In this document: positions 34,715 to 44,282 of the stretch, in pieces
Layout of the letters: every line of letters begins with the position of its first letter
How positions within the stretch are numbered: position 1 is the stretch's first letter
From: Spiroplasma taiwanense CT-1
Lineage (GTDB): Bacteria > Bacillota_I > Bacilli_A > Mycoplasmatales > Mycoplasmataceae
Reading direction: 5' to 3'
Length of the DNA stretch: 64,000 nucleotides
Assembly (NCBI RefSeq): GCF_000439435.1
Contig: NC_021846.1
Coordinates: 744,001 to 808,000, forward strand
Notes under the pieces: generated by a model
Told to the model about the DNA's origin: nothing
What the model saw: the letters and a program-made list of their open reading frames with translations, nothing else
Databases searched by the model: none
Program-made: the position numbers and the translations under genes

Positions 34715-35848
34715 CTAAATTGTAGTTTCTGATTCTACTTCATTTCTTTCTTCTATAAACTTTTCAAACTCATTATCTTCATCAAACATATTTAAAACAA
34801 TTGCTTTAATTTCTTCTTTATCTTTTAAGGTTCAAGTATACTTTATTGCAGACCTTAAACTTAAAGCTCATGGAATAATTAATAATATGTATAAATATAA
34901 ATATCATTGTGAATAAATTCAAGCTTCATTTTGAATCATATATAATCCGTATGTAAATAATGAAAATAAAAATATTTGATTTGTTCAATAAAAAATTAAA
35001 CTTATTTTATTATATGGAACAACATAGGCTGCTAAAAAAACAATATAACCAAAAATTAAAATAACATATTTAACGCTATTAAAACCAGTTGATGCAAATA
35101 TATCCATTAGATGAAAAGCACTTGCAGTGAAAATACAAAATCAAGCTGCCACAATCATTAAATTTCTTGCAGAAATTTCTCCAGGAGTAACTCATGTTTT
35201 AAAGATAAAGGCATTTTCTCTATCTTCTGTTTTTCTATATCTATCAACTCTAATTCATTCTCTATTTCACATATTAACATCTTTAAAAATTGATCTTAAT
35301 GGGCTAAAAGACCACATTGCAATTATAATTGCAAATAATCAAAGTCATTGTGTACTCAAAGCGAGTAATAATTCTGCTGGGTTTGAAAATTTATATAATA
35401 GTCCTGTTCAATCTAAAATGAATAAGAAACTTCCATATAAAAGTGCTTCACTGAGATATAAAACATTAAATAGTGCTGTAAAAATAGTTGTTCCTCTTCC
35501 AAGTGTCATATTCAACATAACAATAATTACAGAAGAAAGAATAAAAATATGATAAAGTTGAATTACAATAAACACATTTAATACATTGATTTGATCTACA
35601 ATTAAAAGATTAGTTATCTCACTGTTTGTTTGTGAATTTAAAAAATACGCTTCAACAATTACTCTTGCATAAATAAAAAAACATGTAAAAAGAAATTGAA
35701 CGGGTAGCGAATATGTTGCTCTACATAAACAACGTAATCTTGCAAGATAATCACCTTCAGAAACCATATTTACATTTCTTGATTTTAAAAATCTTTTTGT
35801 AAACATGTCTCCCATTTTTCCTGCAATAAGCCTATTAGTTTTTTGCAT
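34715..35848 (-). CDS. Hypothetical multi-pass membrane protein, 377 aa
   Basis: An integral membrane protein with about eight hydrophobic helices, a basic N-terminus (MQKTNRLIAGKMGDMFTKRF) and an acidic C-terminal tail (NMFDEDNEFEKFIEERN). Several helices are Trp-rich, with Trp mostly as TGA. GGGAGG lies before the ATG. It sits with the next upstream membrane protein (223 aa) between cdd and era, a place where the conserved cluster normally has no such genes. Family not recognised. Confidence 0.7.
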
Positions 35849-35868
35849 TTTTTATTCCTCCCTTCTTA

Positions 35869-36540
35869 TTAATTAAAAAATACATTAATAAATATAAAAA
35901 TAAATCCTAAAATTCAATTTCCTATTGAAAAGTAAAAAATAATTTTAAAATCCTTTCAAACTTTTTCCTTTTTTGTTAAATTTATTTGTCTTATATCATC
36001 ATTCACTATTTTCTTAACTTTGCTAAATTCTAAAAATTTATTAAGAATACTTATTCCAGATGCAAATGTTATTAAAACTCAAATTGAAATTATTCCTGAT
36101 GTTTCAACCATATTAGACATATTGAATATTCAAGAAAAAAAATCAAAATATGTTCCACCCATGATAACTAAAATTGTTCCAATTCAAATTCAAGTATGTA
36201 ATCATGCTTTTTTTCTAATATTATTATGAATATGTCTTTTTGCATATAATTCATTAAAATATCATATGACTTCTCTTGAATTATATTCCATAGCTCCTCT
36301 AAAAATAGATTTTGCATAATGTATATCTGTATACAGTCTTTTTTTATTAACATTTGTTATTTTTGAAAGTTTTAAATCATATTTTAATTTTTCAAATAAT
36401 TTTTCTCCATCCACTTTTGTGTGAAGTCTTTGGTTTAATATTTTTCTCTGTAAAGAAGAAAAATATAATGGAGAGAATATAAGGATTAATACTCCAATAG
36501 CAGCTAAAACGTCTGTTACTATTGTGTTTCAAGCTATCAT
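35869..36540 (-). CDS. Hypothetical membrane protein, 223 aa
   Basis: One N-terminal membrane helix (about 5-27), a charged cytoplasmic stretch to about 105, then three helices to the C-terminus. GGAGGG precedes the ATG, which follows a strong terminator, so this gene probably starts a new transcript reaching era and recO. It pairs with the 377-residue membrane protein, whose start is 21 nt after its stop. Not recognised. Confidence 0.68.
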
Positions 36541-36568
36541 AATTTCCCTCCAATCTATTTGATTATAT

Positions 36569-36598
36569 AAAAAAACTAGTCAAAAACCTAGTTTTTTT
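36569..36598. terminator. Bidirectional terminator after the Fic-like gene
   Basis: An 11-bp stem (AAAAAAACTAG / CTAGTTTTTTT) with an 8-nt loop. It separates the dgkA-cdd-Fic-like transcript from the membrane-protein/era transcript. Confidence 0.85.
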
Positions 36599-37319
36599 AT
36601 TCTATATAGTTTTTTTCAATAAAATTAAGATAATTTTCTGATTTTTCAATTCAAAAATCTATTATTTTATAAAAATATTCCGATCTTTTTCACTTGATTT
36701 CTGATAAGCCAGCAATATCCATATAAAAATTATTTTGATAATTTCCTAATATTTCTAATTCCTTAAAATTTTTTGGAAAGACAATCATTGGGCCGTAACC
36801 TTTATAAATAAGCATAGCTTGCATTAAAAATATAAAAAATAGACTTGTTGCTTTCCCAAAAGTTCCCTCAAGATAATTTCTATGATAAAAATAAGAGATT
36901 GTTTCAAAAAAAGATTTAAGGTCTTTAATCAAATAAATTTGCTCTTTTAAATCTTCCATTTCTTTTACTACATTCAAAGAATCTGGGCTTTCAAATTCAA
37001 ATGTCCTTCAAAATTGACCATTAGGTTCTAATATTAGATATAAAGTTTTTAAATCTTCAACCCTAACATTTCAGTTTTCTCGACTCTTTACTTCATCATG
37101 TTTTTTACTTATTAAAATTAATCTTCGCACTTCAATTCAAGCATTTATAACCATTTTTAATTTTTTATTTCTAAATTCTATTTCTTTATTATTTTCAATT
37201 ATTTCTTTTAAAATTAAATTTAAATCTTTCAAATTCATTTTGACCCTCATTGAGCGCAAAATACTTCAACAAAAATCAGCTCCACCAATTATTCAAAAAT
37301 TATTATTAGTATAATACAT
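36597..37319 (-). CDS. Fic-fold-like protein with degenerate active site, 240 aa
   Basis: Not recognised by name, but the middle of the protein follows the Fic/DOC pattern. A leading helix 'VEDLKTLYLIL' is followed by a conserved Arg, then 'FYHRNYLEGTFGKATSLFF' (roughly residues 158-176) and 'LIYKGYGPMIV'. The Fic signature is HPFx(D/E)GNGRxxR followed by hydrophobic residues. Here EGTFGKATSLFF resembles EGNGRATRLFF with one extra residue and Arg changed to Lys and Ser. The His is one position off. AMPylation by this protein would therefore be doubtful. GAGG lies before the ATG. It has a paralogue immediately upstream (37354-38067). Confidence 0.45.
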
Positions 37320-37353
37320 TTATATCCTCATTAATAACTTTATAAAAAATTAA

Positions 37354-38067
37354 CTAATATAAGTTAATTTTTTCCATTCTAAATAATTCAATTTTATTAG
37401 TTCAAAAATTTACAACTTCTCTAAACTGTTTTAAATTTGAAAAATCTTTTAATAAATATTTTTTAATTTCAATTGTAATTTTTTCTTGTAAACCAAAAAT
37501 ATATCTCAATTCTGATTTTTCAGTTATAATAATGGGACCATAACCTCTTGAAATTAAAACACATTCTAGCATGAATCAAAAGTAAATCCCTGTAAGTTCT
37601 CCTAAATCTTTTGTAATTAAAAGCTCAATAAAAGCAACCCCTAAAAACTCTAATAAGGGTTCTACAGTTTCAGTTAATGAAATTCTTTCAATAAAACTAT
37701 CTAATAATCCAATAAATTTTTTACTCTCACTTGTTTTTCCTTCAAACATTGATAAGTATCTATTAGTTGGATCTAGAGTTTTATATAATAAAATAATCTC
37801 ATCGTATAATCAACCTTCAGATATTTTTGTTTTATCTGTTTTGTGTTCCTTTATTTTTAAAACTAAAACTCTAACAATTTCTCAGGCTTTTGCAAGATTA
37901 ATATAGATAGGCTCATAATTATCATTAACATCTTCATTCAAATATTCTCTTTGCGATATAAAATCTTCCATCTCATCTTTTGAAACTTTTACTTCCAAAT
38001 AATCAAGTATAGTTGTAATTATATCTGCACCTGTTTCGACTCAAAATTTATTACTTGTATAAAACAT
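37354..38067 (-). CDS. Paralogue of the Fic-like protein, active site lost, 237 aa
   Basis: Similar in length and pattern to the downstream neighbour. Both start M-(Y/F)-Y-T-x-N-x-F-W and then GAD. Both share 'LYK.LDP.....FE' and 'LI.(K/R)GYGP(M/I)I(V/I)'. In the place of the Fic-like loop it reads 'ITKDLGELTGIYFWFML', with no His, Asn or Arg of the Fic motif. The pair probably arose by duplication followed by divergence, perhaps an inactive partner or regulator. GGGAG precedes the ATG. It lies 43 nt downstream of cdd. Confidence 0.45.
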
Positions 38068-38109
38068 TTTATCTCCCTAACTTTTAAATAAAAATTTGCT
38101 AATAAATTT

Positions 38110-38520
38110 TTAAGTCAAGTTTTCAAAAGAAAAACTATAAGGTAAAAAATCCTTCACAGTATAACAACCTAAAAATTCTTTATTATTATAAACTCAAATT
38201 GATTGATTTTCAAAAACTAATTCCGATAATGTTTGTCTGCAAGTTCCACATGGAGAACCAAATTTATTTGAATCTGTATAAAGTGCAATCATTTCAATAT
38301 CATTTTTATTATATCCTTGTGTAATTAATTGTGATAAAGCAGTTCTTTCAGCACAAATAGTTGGATTATAAGCAGCATTTTCTACATTAACTCCAAAAAC
38401 TTTAATACCATTTTTTAGATAAATAATGCAAGATACTTTAAATTTTGAATAAGGAACATAAGCATTTTCCTTTAATTTTTTAAGTTCTGCATAAACTTCT
38501 TCTTGATTTAATTTTGACAT
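38110..38520 (-). CDS. cdd: Cytidine deaminase
   Basis: A 136-residue zinc enzyme that converts cytidine and deoxycytidine to uridine forms for salvage. The zinc and catalytic residues are all present: CAE at 56-58 and PCGTC with C91 and C94. The N-terminal 'AYVPYSKFKVS' contacts nucleoside. Its GGAGG ribosome binding site lies in the last codons of dgkA, indicating coupling. dgkA-cdd-era is a classic Firmicute order. Confidence 0.95.
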
Positions 38521-38523
38521 TTT

Positions 38524-38937
38524 TTAACCTCCAGCAAGTTCAGTTATTTTTTGAATTAATGGTGGTAAATAAATCAAAAATCCTATAACAACAGATAAAA
38601 GAGCATTTAATATGCTTGCAGCAGCACAAATATCTTTTATCTTTTTAACTTGAATATTATATTCAAAACTTAATAAATCAACTAAATTTTCAATTGATGT
38701 ATTTACAAATTCAAAACCAATTAATACACCAATTGTTAAAATAATAACAGATCATTCTAGGGGAGAAATTTTTAATCAAATCCCTAACCCAATGCAAAAT
38801 AAAATAGCAACTAAATAAACTATTAGTGTTGATTCTTCTTTAAAAGCAATATATATTCCTCTTGCAGCATTTGCAAATTTATTTTTTACTCTTATTCTTA
38901 CATTCGCTTTTTTATTAATATTATTTTTTTTCGCCAT
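38524..38937 (-). CDS. dgkA: Diacylglycerol / undecaprenol kinase (DgkA family)
   Basis: A 137-residue membrane enzyme of the DgkA family with three membrane helices. The amphipathic N-terminus is followed by 'AFKEEST' (Glu 34-35), and 'FEFVNTSIENLVD' carries the catalytic Glu region. In Gram-positives this protein phosphorylates undecaprenol. Here, in a wall-less organism, lipid recycling alongside uppS is the likely role. The start is preceded by AGAAAG. It is followed by cdd with a 3-nt gap. Confidence 0.9.
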
Positions 38938-39179
38938 TTTTTTTACTTTCTTTCTGCAAATTTATTATACTTTATTTACTTTTTTTTTGCTATTTTTAGA
39001 AATTTTATTATTAGATTGGATGGTGTTTTAAAAGTTAGAAAAAAACAAAGAAGTAATAGTTTTATAATTAGTTTTAAAAGTCAATTAAAAAGCCTCTTAT
39101 CATTATCATTATAAAAAAAATAAAGAGCTTTTAAATATAAATAATAAAACATATTGTTATTTCAATCAAATAAGCAAGA
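38938..39179. other. AT-rich gap upstream of dgkA
   Basis: No supported gene. The minus strand has a 58-codon open frame (38976-39152, MFYYLYLKALYFF..., very basic and hydrophobic, ending KIAKKK) without a ribosome binding site. It may be a relic of the adjacent decayed gene or chance. Confidence 0.35.
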
Positions 39180-39872
39180 TTTATTACACTACCAAAAAAA
39201 CCAATTTAATTAGTAATATACCCTTGAAGGTTGCTTATTCTAGCATTTTTTAAAATTTTCTGAAACTTATCCCTTATTTAGAACTAAAGTATAAAACACA
39301 ATTCAAACTCCATTTCCTTTATCATAAATTGACAATATTGCAGAGTTTTCAAATAAAATAGATCTACAGATGTAGTAACTTAAGCAGTTAATCTGAAGTT
39401 GTTAAAAATAAAGATGAATTTAAACCAATTAATTCTCCCCCTGGATCATTAATAAAGTTTTAAAATTTTTTACATTTAACATGACCGATATGCAATTTTC
39501 AAAACTAAATCAATATCATTGTATTTTAACTGAAATATCATTATATTTCCTAATATTTTCATTATTTTAAACAAACAGTAGATTAAAAGCTTTAACAAAA
39601 GATAAATAACCCATTTTAAACATATAGTTTAGGCTTTTCAAAAAATATTCTTATTCAAAGAAATGTAATATTTACGACTTCATTTTTTAATGTTTAGTTT
39701 ATTAAAATTAATTTTTGCAATTCATTGTTCAACTAAATTAAAATGTTTATCATTAAAAACTGATGAATTGTCAATTCATTCAAGGTTTTAATAAATATTA
39801 TTTATTTTTAAAACATTTATAATTATATTATAGATAATATTATTACCCCACTAAACTTAATAAAAATTTCAT
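39180..39872 (-). pseudogene. Heavily decayed secreted protease-like gene
   Basis: Fragments in all three minus-strand frames line up as one dead gene. AAAAGGGA is followed by a start and a lipoprotein-style leader (MKFLLSLVG, then stop). Next come 'NLEWIDNSSVFNDKHFNLVEQ' and related text in code 4, 'IRKYNDISVKIQ', 'INDPGGELIGLNSS', and 'NSAILSIYDKGNGVWIVF' followed by stops. The 'KYNDIS' and 'PGGELIGL' fragments resemble the catalytic-Asp and post-catalytic-Ser parts of mollicute trypsin-like (DUF31-type) serine proteases; this is pattern memory, not a search. Many stops and shifts mean it is long dead. Confidence 0.45.
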
Positions 39873-39893
39873 TGTTAATCATTCCCTTTTTAT

Positions 39894-39912
39894 TGGATAA
39901 CTTCGTTATCCA
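39894..39912. repeat. Perfect short hairpin TGGATAAC-TTC-GTTATCCA
   Basis: An 8-bp perfect stem with a 3-nt loop, upstream of the decayed protease gene. No T-run follows on either strand, so it is unlikely to be a terminator. Confidence 0.7.
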
Positions 39913-39964
39913 GATTTATATTATTCTCAAAAAATAATTATTTTCTAAACCTTTAAAAAATGAA

Positions 39965-40007
39965 AAAAATATACTATATGAATAATTTCTTGATATAGTA
40001 TATTTTT
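39965..40007. terminator. Terminator downstream of ybeY
   Basis: A 15-bp perfect stem (AAAAATATACTATAT / ATATAGTATATTTTT) with a 13-nt loop, 73 nt beyond the ybeY stop on the minus strand. Confidence 0.75.
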
Positions 40008-40079
40008 AATATTCTACATTGTTATAATTATTAAAACTAATTATACTTCTCTCAAACATTTATTACACTACCTATTTGA

Positions 40080-40556
40080 TTAAAAAGGCATATTATATTT
40101 TATATTAATTTCTTGAAGAATCTGATCAGTTAAATCAAACATAATTTTTGCATTATTTTCATTTTCTTCATGATCATATCCCAAAATGTGTAATAAACCA
40201 TGAGTAAATAATCAACACATTTCTTCGTAAAAACTATGATTATATAACTTTGCTTTTCTGATTGCTTCATTGGGTGCAATAAAAATATCTCCAATTTCTT
40301 TAAAATCTAGTTGATCATATATTCCAAACTCATCATTAATCGGAAAAGAAATTACATCTCCAATGTATTTTTTTTGTCTATATTCAGTATTTAGTTCAAT
40401 TGATTTTTCATCACTAATATAATTTATTGACATACTTATTGGTTTACCCAACTTTAATATATCCTTTGTTATAATTAATAAATTATTGAATATTTTTTCA
40501 AAATCCATTAAATCTTTATTTTCCACTTCATAATTAAACTCTAAAAAATTATTCAT
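40080..40556 (-). CDS. ybeY: Endoribonuclease YbeY, rRNA maturation
   Basis: A 158-residue zinc-dependent RNase needed for 16S rRNA 3' processing. The metal site HGLLHILGYDH (residues 119-129) is intact, and 'DVISFP' is also family-typical. Trp-115 is TGA. AGGAG precedes the ATG. In other Firmicutes ybeY directly precedes dgkA; here 1.1 kb with a dead gene separates them. Confidence 0.95.
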
Positions 40557-40995
40557 ATTATTTCTCCTAAATTAATTATACAACTAAACTAAATTAGAAA
40601 AAAGAAATGCTAATATTGAGGTTGTATAAAAAAAGTGAAGTTTTATTATTATAAATTTGTAATAAATAAAATATTCAGTTCTTGCTTGATTTAATTATAA
40701 CTCTATTTTATAAAAAATATTTAAAAATTTAATCAGTTTTGGCTTTGCCAAAGAAATGATACCACTTTCAAAATCAAGTGAAAAAAACCCCTTATTATAT
40801 AAGGGGTTTTTAAACAAAATTTTAGTGCTATCATTTTAATTTAGAGTACTAGCACTATTTTTAAACCATTCAATGGGTAAAAATGGTGGTGTGCTAGCAC
40901 TCCATATCCTGCTACACTTCGTGAAATAGATATGGATAAATATTGAGTTAAAATTATTACTTTGAAGTAATAAAAATGATTTTAAAAGTAAAAAA
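40557..40995. other. Gene-free island edge rich in inverted repeats
   Basis: No gene seen. It holds a TTTGGC-TTT-GCCAAA hairpin (40738-40752), a strong terminator (40784-40810), TAGTGCTA / TAGCACTA arms (40823-40830 and 40850-40857), the palindrome GTGCTAGCAC (40891-40900), and a nested hairpin TCCATATC ... GATATGGA (40901-40936) enclosing CAC-TTC-GTG. This density of structure suggests a transcribed leader/trailer or the scar of a mobile element. Confidence 0.5.
40784..40810. terminator. Strong bidirectional terminator
   Basis: A 12-bp stem (AAAACCCCTTAT / ATAAGGGGTTTT) with a 3-nt loop and T-tails on both strands. On the minus strand it would end the transcript of the ATPase relic. Confidence 0.88.
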
Positions 40996-41326
40996 TTTTA
41001 GATAAAAGATCTAAATTAAATATTTTAATTTGAATTATATTAATTTTTATTGGTCCTTCAAAAGTGTTTTCTTCTTTTCATGTTTTTTGTAAATCTTTTA
41101 TTCATTCATTTACATTAAAATACATAATTTTATATTTTGGTATTAAAAATCTTGAAACTTTTATTTTTTGATTATTTATTTTATTTGCCAAATTTGTTAA
41201 AAATGTTTTCTTGCCAACTCCTGGTTTTCCAAAAATATAAATATTTTTATCCTGAGTTTAAAAATTAATTAATCGTTCAAATGATTTATATTCTTTATCA
41301 TTATCAACATTAAATTCTTTTAACAT
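40996..41326 (-). pseudogene. DnaI/DnaC-like ATPase relic
   Basis: The frame starts MLKEFNVDNDKEYKSFERLINF with AAGGAG upstream, hits TAA, then continues in the same frame through a Walker A loop (IYIFGKPGVGKKTFLTNLA). It ends after about 85 further residues with no Walker B or later motifs. The P-loop context resembles helicase-loader ATPases (DnaI/DnaC) or IstB-type ATPases. An internal stop plus loss of the catalytic half make it non-functional as written. Confidence 0.55.
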
Positions 41327-41340
41327 AATTTATCTCCTTT

Positions 41341-41658
41341 TTAATCATCTAAAAATTGATTTCTTTTATTTTCAAAACTATTTTTATACCTTAAAGATAT
41401 AACTCTAATTTCTTTGCTAATTTCATTAAAGTTATTTTCTTTACAAATATGTGTTAACACTGCAAATTGATTTCTTTCTAATTTTTCTATAATTTGATAA
41501 TCTTTATAAAGTTCTCAAACATATTTATTTTTTGATTTTAAAAATATCATTTTAGCTAATATATTTAATAATGATTGGATGTTTTTTTTAAATCAAAAAA
41601 TCTTAATAATAAGACAAAACATTTTATAGTTTTTTCTTGTTATATTTTCTTTATTCAT
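41341..41658 (-). CDS. Hypothetical basic protein, 105 aa
   Basis: A 105-residue basic protein with AAAGGAAAA upstream of its ATG, ending 14 nt before the ATPase relic, so the two formed an operon. It has 'IIEKLERNQFAVLTHICKENNFNEISKEIRVISLRYKN'-like helical content at its C-terminus (shown abbreviated: ERNQFAVLTHICKENNF). It may be the truncated partner of the loader-like ATPase. No family recognised. Confidence 0.45.
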
Positions 41659-41803
41659 AAATTTTCCTTTCTTTTTATTATCAATAGGTTGAATTTTTAT
41701 TTTTTTGTCCTTTGAGATATGTAAATATATGAATATTTAAGCAACAATGATTATTGACAATAAAAAAATACTTTTTCAAGTACTTAACATATTTTATTTA
41801 ATT

Positions 41804-42190
41804 TTACAACTTTTTGACCCCCACATTTTTTATAAAACCTAATATTAAAATATTTTCAGAATATATCAAAACATCATTATTTGGGTATTTTAATACTGAA
41901 ATGTTTTCAATTTCAACTTTTATAAATTCTTCTGAATACTTTAAAGAAGATGAATTTAATTCTAAAAAGCCTTGCTTTGTTTCCAATAAAATTTTTTTAA
42001 TTACGGATATATTTAATTTTTCATTACTTAATAAATAAACTTCATTTTTCTTTTCATTATATTCATTAAAATACTCTTGAATAAAAATTGTTCCAGCTAA
42101 TATTTTTTGTTTTGTAAATAAAGTTAAAGAAAACAAAAAAGCAGCTATAGATAATAAAAGTAAGTATAGAATAGTTAGATTGTTTTTCAT
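41804..42190 (-). CDS. Single-pass membrane accessory protein of the C39 ABC cassette
   Basis: A 128-residue protein with one N-terminal membrane helix (about residues 5-26) and a beta-rich extracytoplasmic part. Its ATG overlaps the stop of the C39-ABC gene (TAATG), so it is translationally coupled to it. Position and shape recall the membrane-fusion or accessory subunits that accompany peptidase-containing exporters, but it is much shorter than HlyD-type proteins. Family not recognised. Confidence 0.55.
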   Translation of the reverse strand: MKNNLTILYLLLLSIAAFLFSLTLFTKQKILAGTIFIQEYFNEYNEKKNEVYLLSNEKLNISVIKKILLETKQGFLELNSSSLKYSEEFIKVEIENISVLKYPNNDVLIYSENILILGFIKNVGVKKL

Positions 42191-44220
42191 TATAATATCT
42201 CCAATCTTTTTTGAAAAAAATCCATATAAGTTAAATCATGATCACACATAATAATTAAAGATTTTTTCTTATATTTAATAAATAATTTAAATAAGTAATA
42301 TGCAGTTTCTTTATTGACATTACTTAATGGTTCATCAATTAAGTATATATCTTTTTCTGTAAAAAAAAGACTTATAAAATTTATAATTTGTCTTTGTCCC
42401 TTAATTAAATTTATTCCATTATCCTTAATTGTCTTTGAAACTTGAATATTATTTTTTTCTAACAATTTAAAAAAGTCTAAGTCTTTAAATAAATTTAAAT
42501 CAATTTTATTTTTAAATTGTTGAATATTTTCTCGAACAGTTCCATCAAATAAATAATCATATTGTCCCAAATACAAAATTTTATTTTTATAATCTTTTAA
42601 ATTAATATTCTTAAAATTTATTGTCTTATTTATTAAAAATAACCCTTCATAATTTTGAAAATTTTCAGATAAAAATTTTAATAATGTTGTTTTTCCTGTT
42701 CCACTTTTTCCATAAATAAATGTATTTGTTTCAAAAACAAAGGAAATGTCATTTATCATACATATTTCATTATTATATTTATAAAGGTTTTCTACTTTAA
42801 TTTCATCTATTTTATTAATTTCAAATTGTTCAACATCACTTTTAATTTGTTTTTGAAATAAAAATTTAAGTGAATTATTTGAAATTTTTATTTCTTCTAA
42901 ATTTAATATAAAATTTGTTAATAAATTACCAAAATTATTTATATATAGGCTAATTGAGGTATAAAATAATAAATCACTTGGATTAAATTAATTTTTGTTT
43001 ATTAAAATATATGCAATAAAGAAAATTATAAAAAAGAAAAGCTTATTTACAATGGTTATTGCCATTGAACTTTTGCTATTTAATTTAAAAATTTTTTTTG
43101 ATGTATCTAATGTTTTATTAAATTTTTTATCAATTTCTGAACTAATTTTTTTCTCAATATTTTTATATTTAATTTCTTCAAAGCCATTTAATAATTCTCT
43201 AAAAGTATATAAAAAATTTAAAATGTTTTTTTCCATTTTTAATTTATATTCTTTAATAAGATAGGTTACAAAAAAAGAGATAATTAATGTGAGAAAATTT
43301 TGAAGTATAATAATAAATAAAATTATTGAAAAAATTATAGTTAATATTATTGAACACATTAAAAAAAGTGGAGTTTCTAAAGGTAACTTTAAACAAATAA
43401 AAACTATAAAATCAGACATTACATTTATATGAAAAAGTTTTTTTGTTCATTCTTCTTTTGAGATTGAATTAAAGTTTTCAATATCTAATTCAATTAAGCT
43501 ATTTTTAAAAGAATTAAATATATTTTCATTAATTTTTATTTTTATATTATTTAAAACTTTGTTTAAAAAATATGTAATTAATATTTGAAATAAAAATACT
43601 ATAATAAAAATTATAAAAATTTCTTGTTGAATTTTTAATATATTTATTTTTACATTATTTAGATAAATTTTTAAAAAATTATTATTTATTAATATAAATA
43701 AATTTGATAATAATGAAATTATAAATATTAATAAAATTGCTAATTTAAAACCTCTAATAAAGAAAAACCAATTCAAAAAATTATTACTTTTAAATTTTAT
43801 TTTTTCAATTCTCTTTGTAAATCCAAAATATCCTTGATAAATCAATTTTAACTCTTCTTTAGTAATTCATTTTAAGTCATTATTATTTGGATCTGCAATT
43901 AAAAAATTATTTTTTCTTTTTTTATAAATAATAATAAAATGCTCACTATTATCTTCTGTTTTTGTATTTACAATTAAAGGATTTGAAAAATCGATATTTG
44001 TTAATTCTTCAAAAGAACTAGAATAAGAAGTAAATTCAATTTTATATTTTTGTAATATTTCTTCAATATTATAAATACTTAACATATCATCTGATAATGA
44101 ATTACTAAATTTTATTTCCTCAATATTAAAATTTTTATTTTGATAAAAATTAATTATCATTGTACAAACAGCAATGCCACAATCATAATTATTTAATTGT
44201 TTTGTAAATTTATATTCCAA
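42190..44220 (-). pseudogene. C39-peptidase ABC exporter with one in-frame TAA
   Basis: Reads as a 676-codon bacteriocin-type exporter, which cleaves a leader peptide and pumps the product out. The peptidase C39 domain comes first (Cys-14 in NNYDCGIAVC, His-94, Asp-110). The membrane domain follows (about 150-420). The ATPase has Walker A GKSGTGKT at 504-511, signature LIKGQRQ at 605-611, Walker B with IDEP near 629, and switch His at 661. A single TAA at codon 411 (42988-42990) splits the last membrane helices and ATPase from the front. No ribosome binding site was found for restart. Start is TTG with AGGGTG upstream. The gene may be recently dead, or the stop may be an error. Confidence 0.75.
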
Positions 44221-44282
44221 TTTATCACCCTAATTTTTATCGCTTAAAAAATAATAATTTTAATTAAATAAATAAAAAAAAA

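Noticed and set aside
39894-39912. loxP-like recombination site (contains ATAACTTCG)
   Set aside because: Arms and spacer do not match loxP; it is a simple 3-nt-loop hairpin.
42988-42990. Treating the C39 transporter as two separate intact genes
   Set aside because: The downstream part lacks a start with a ribosome binding site and would begin inside the membrane domain, so a nonsense-broken single gene fits better.
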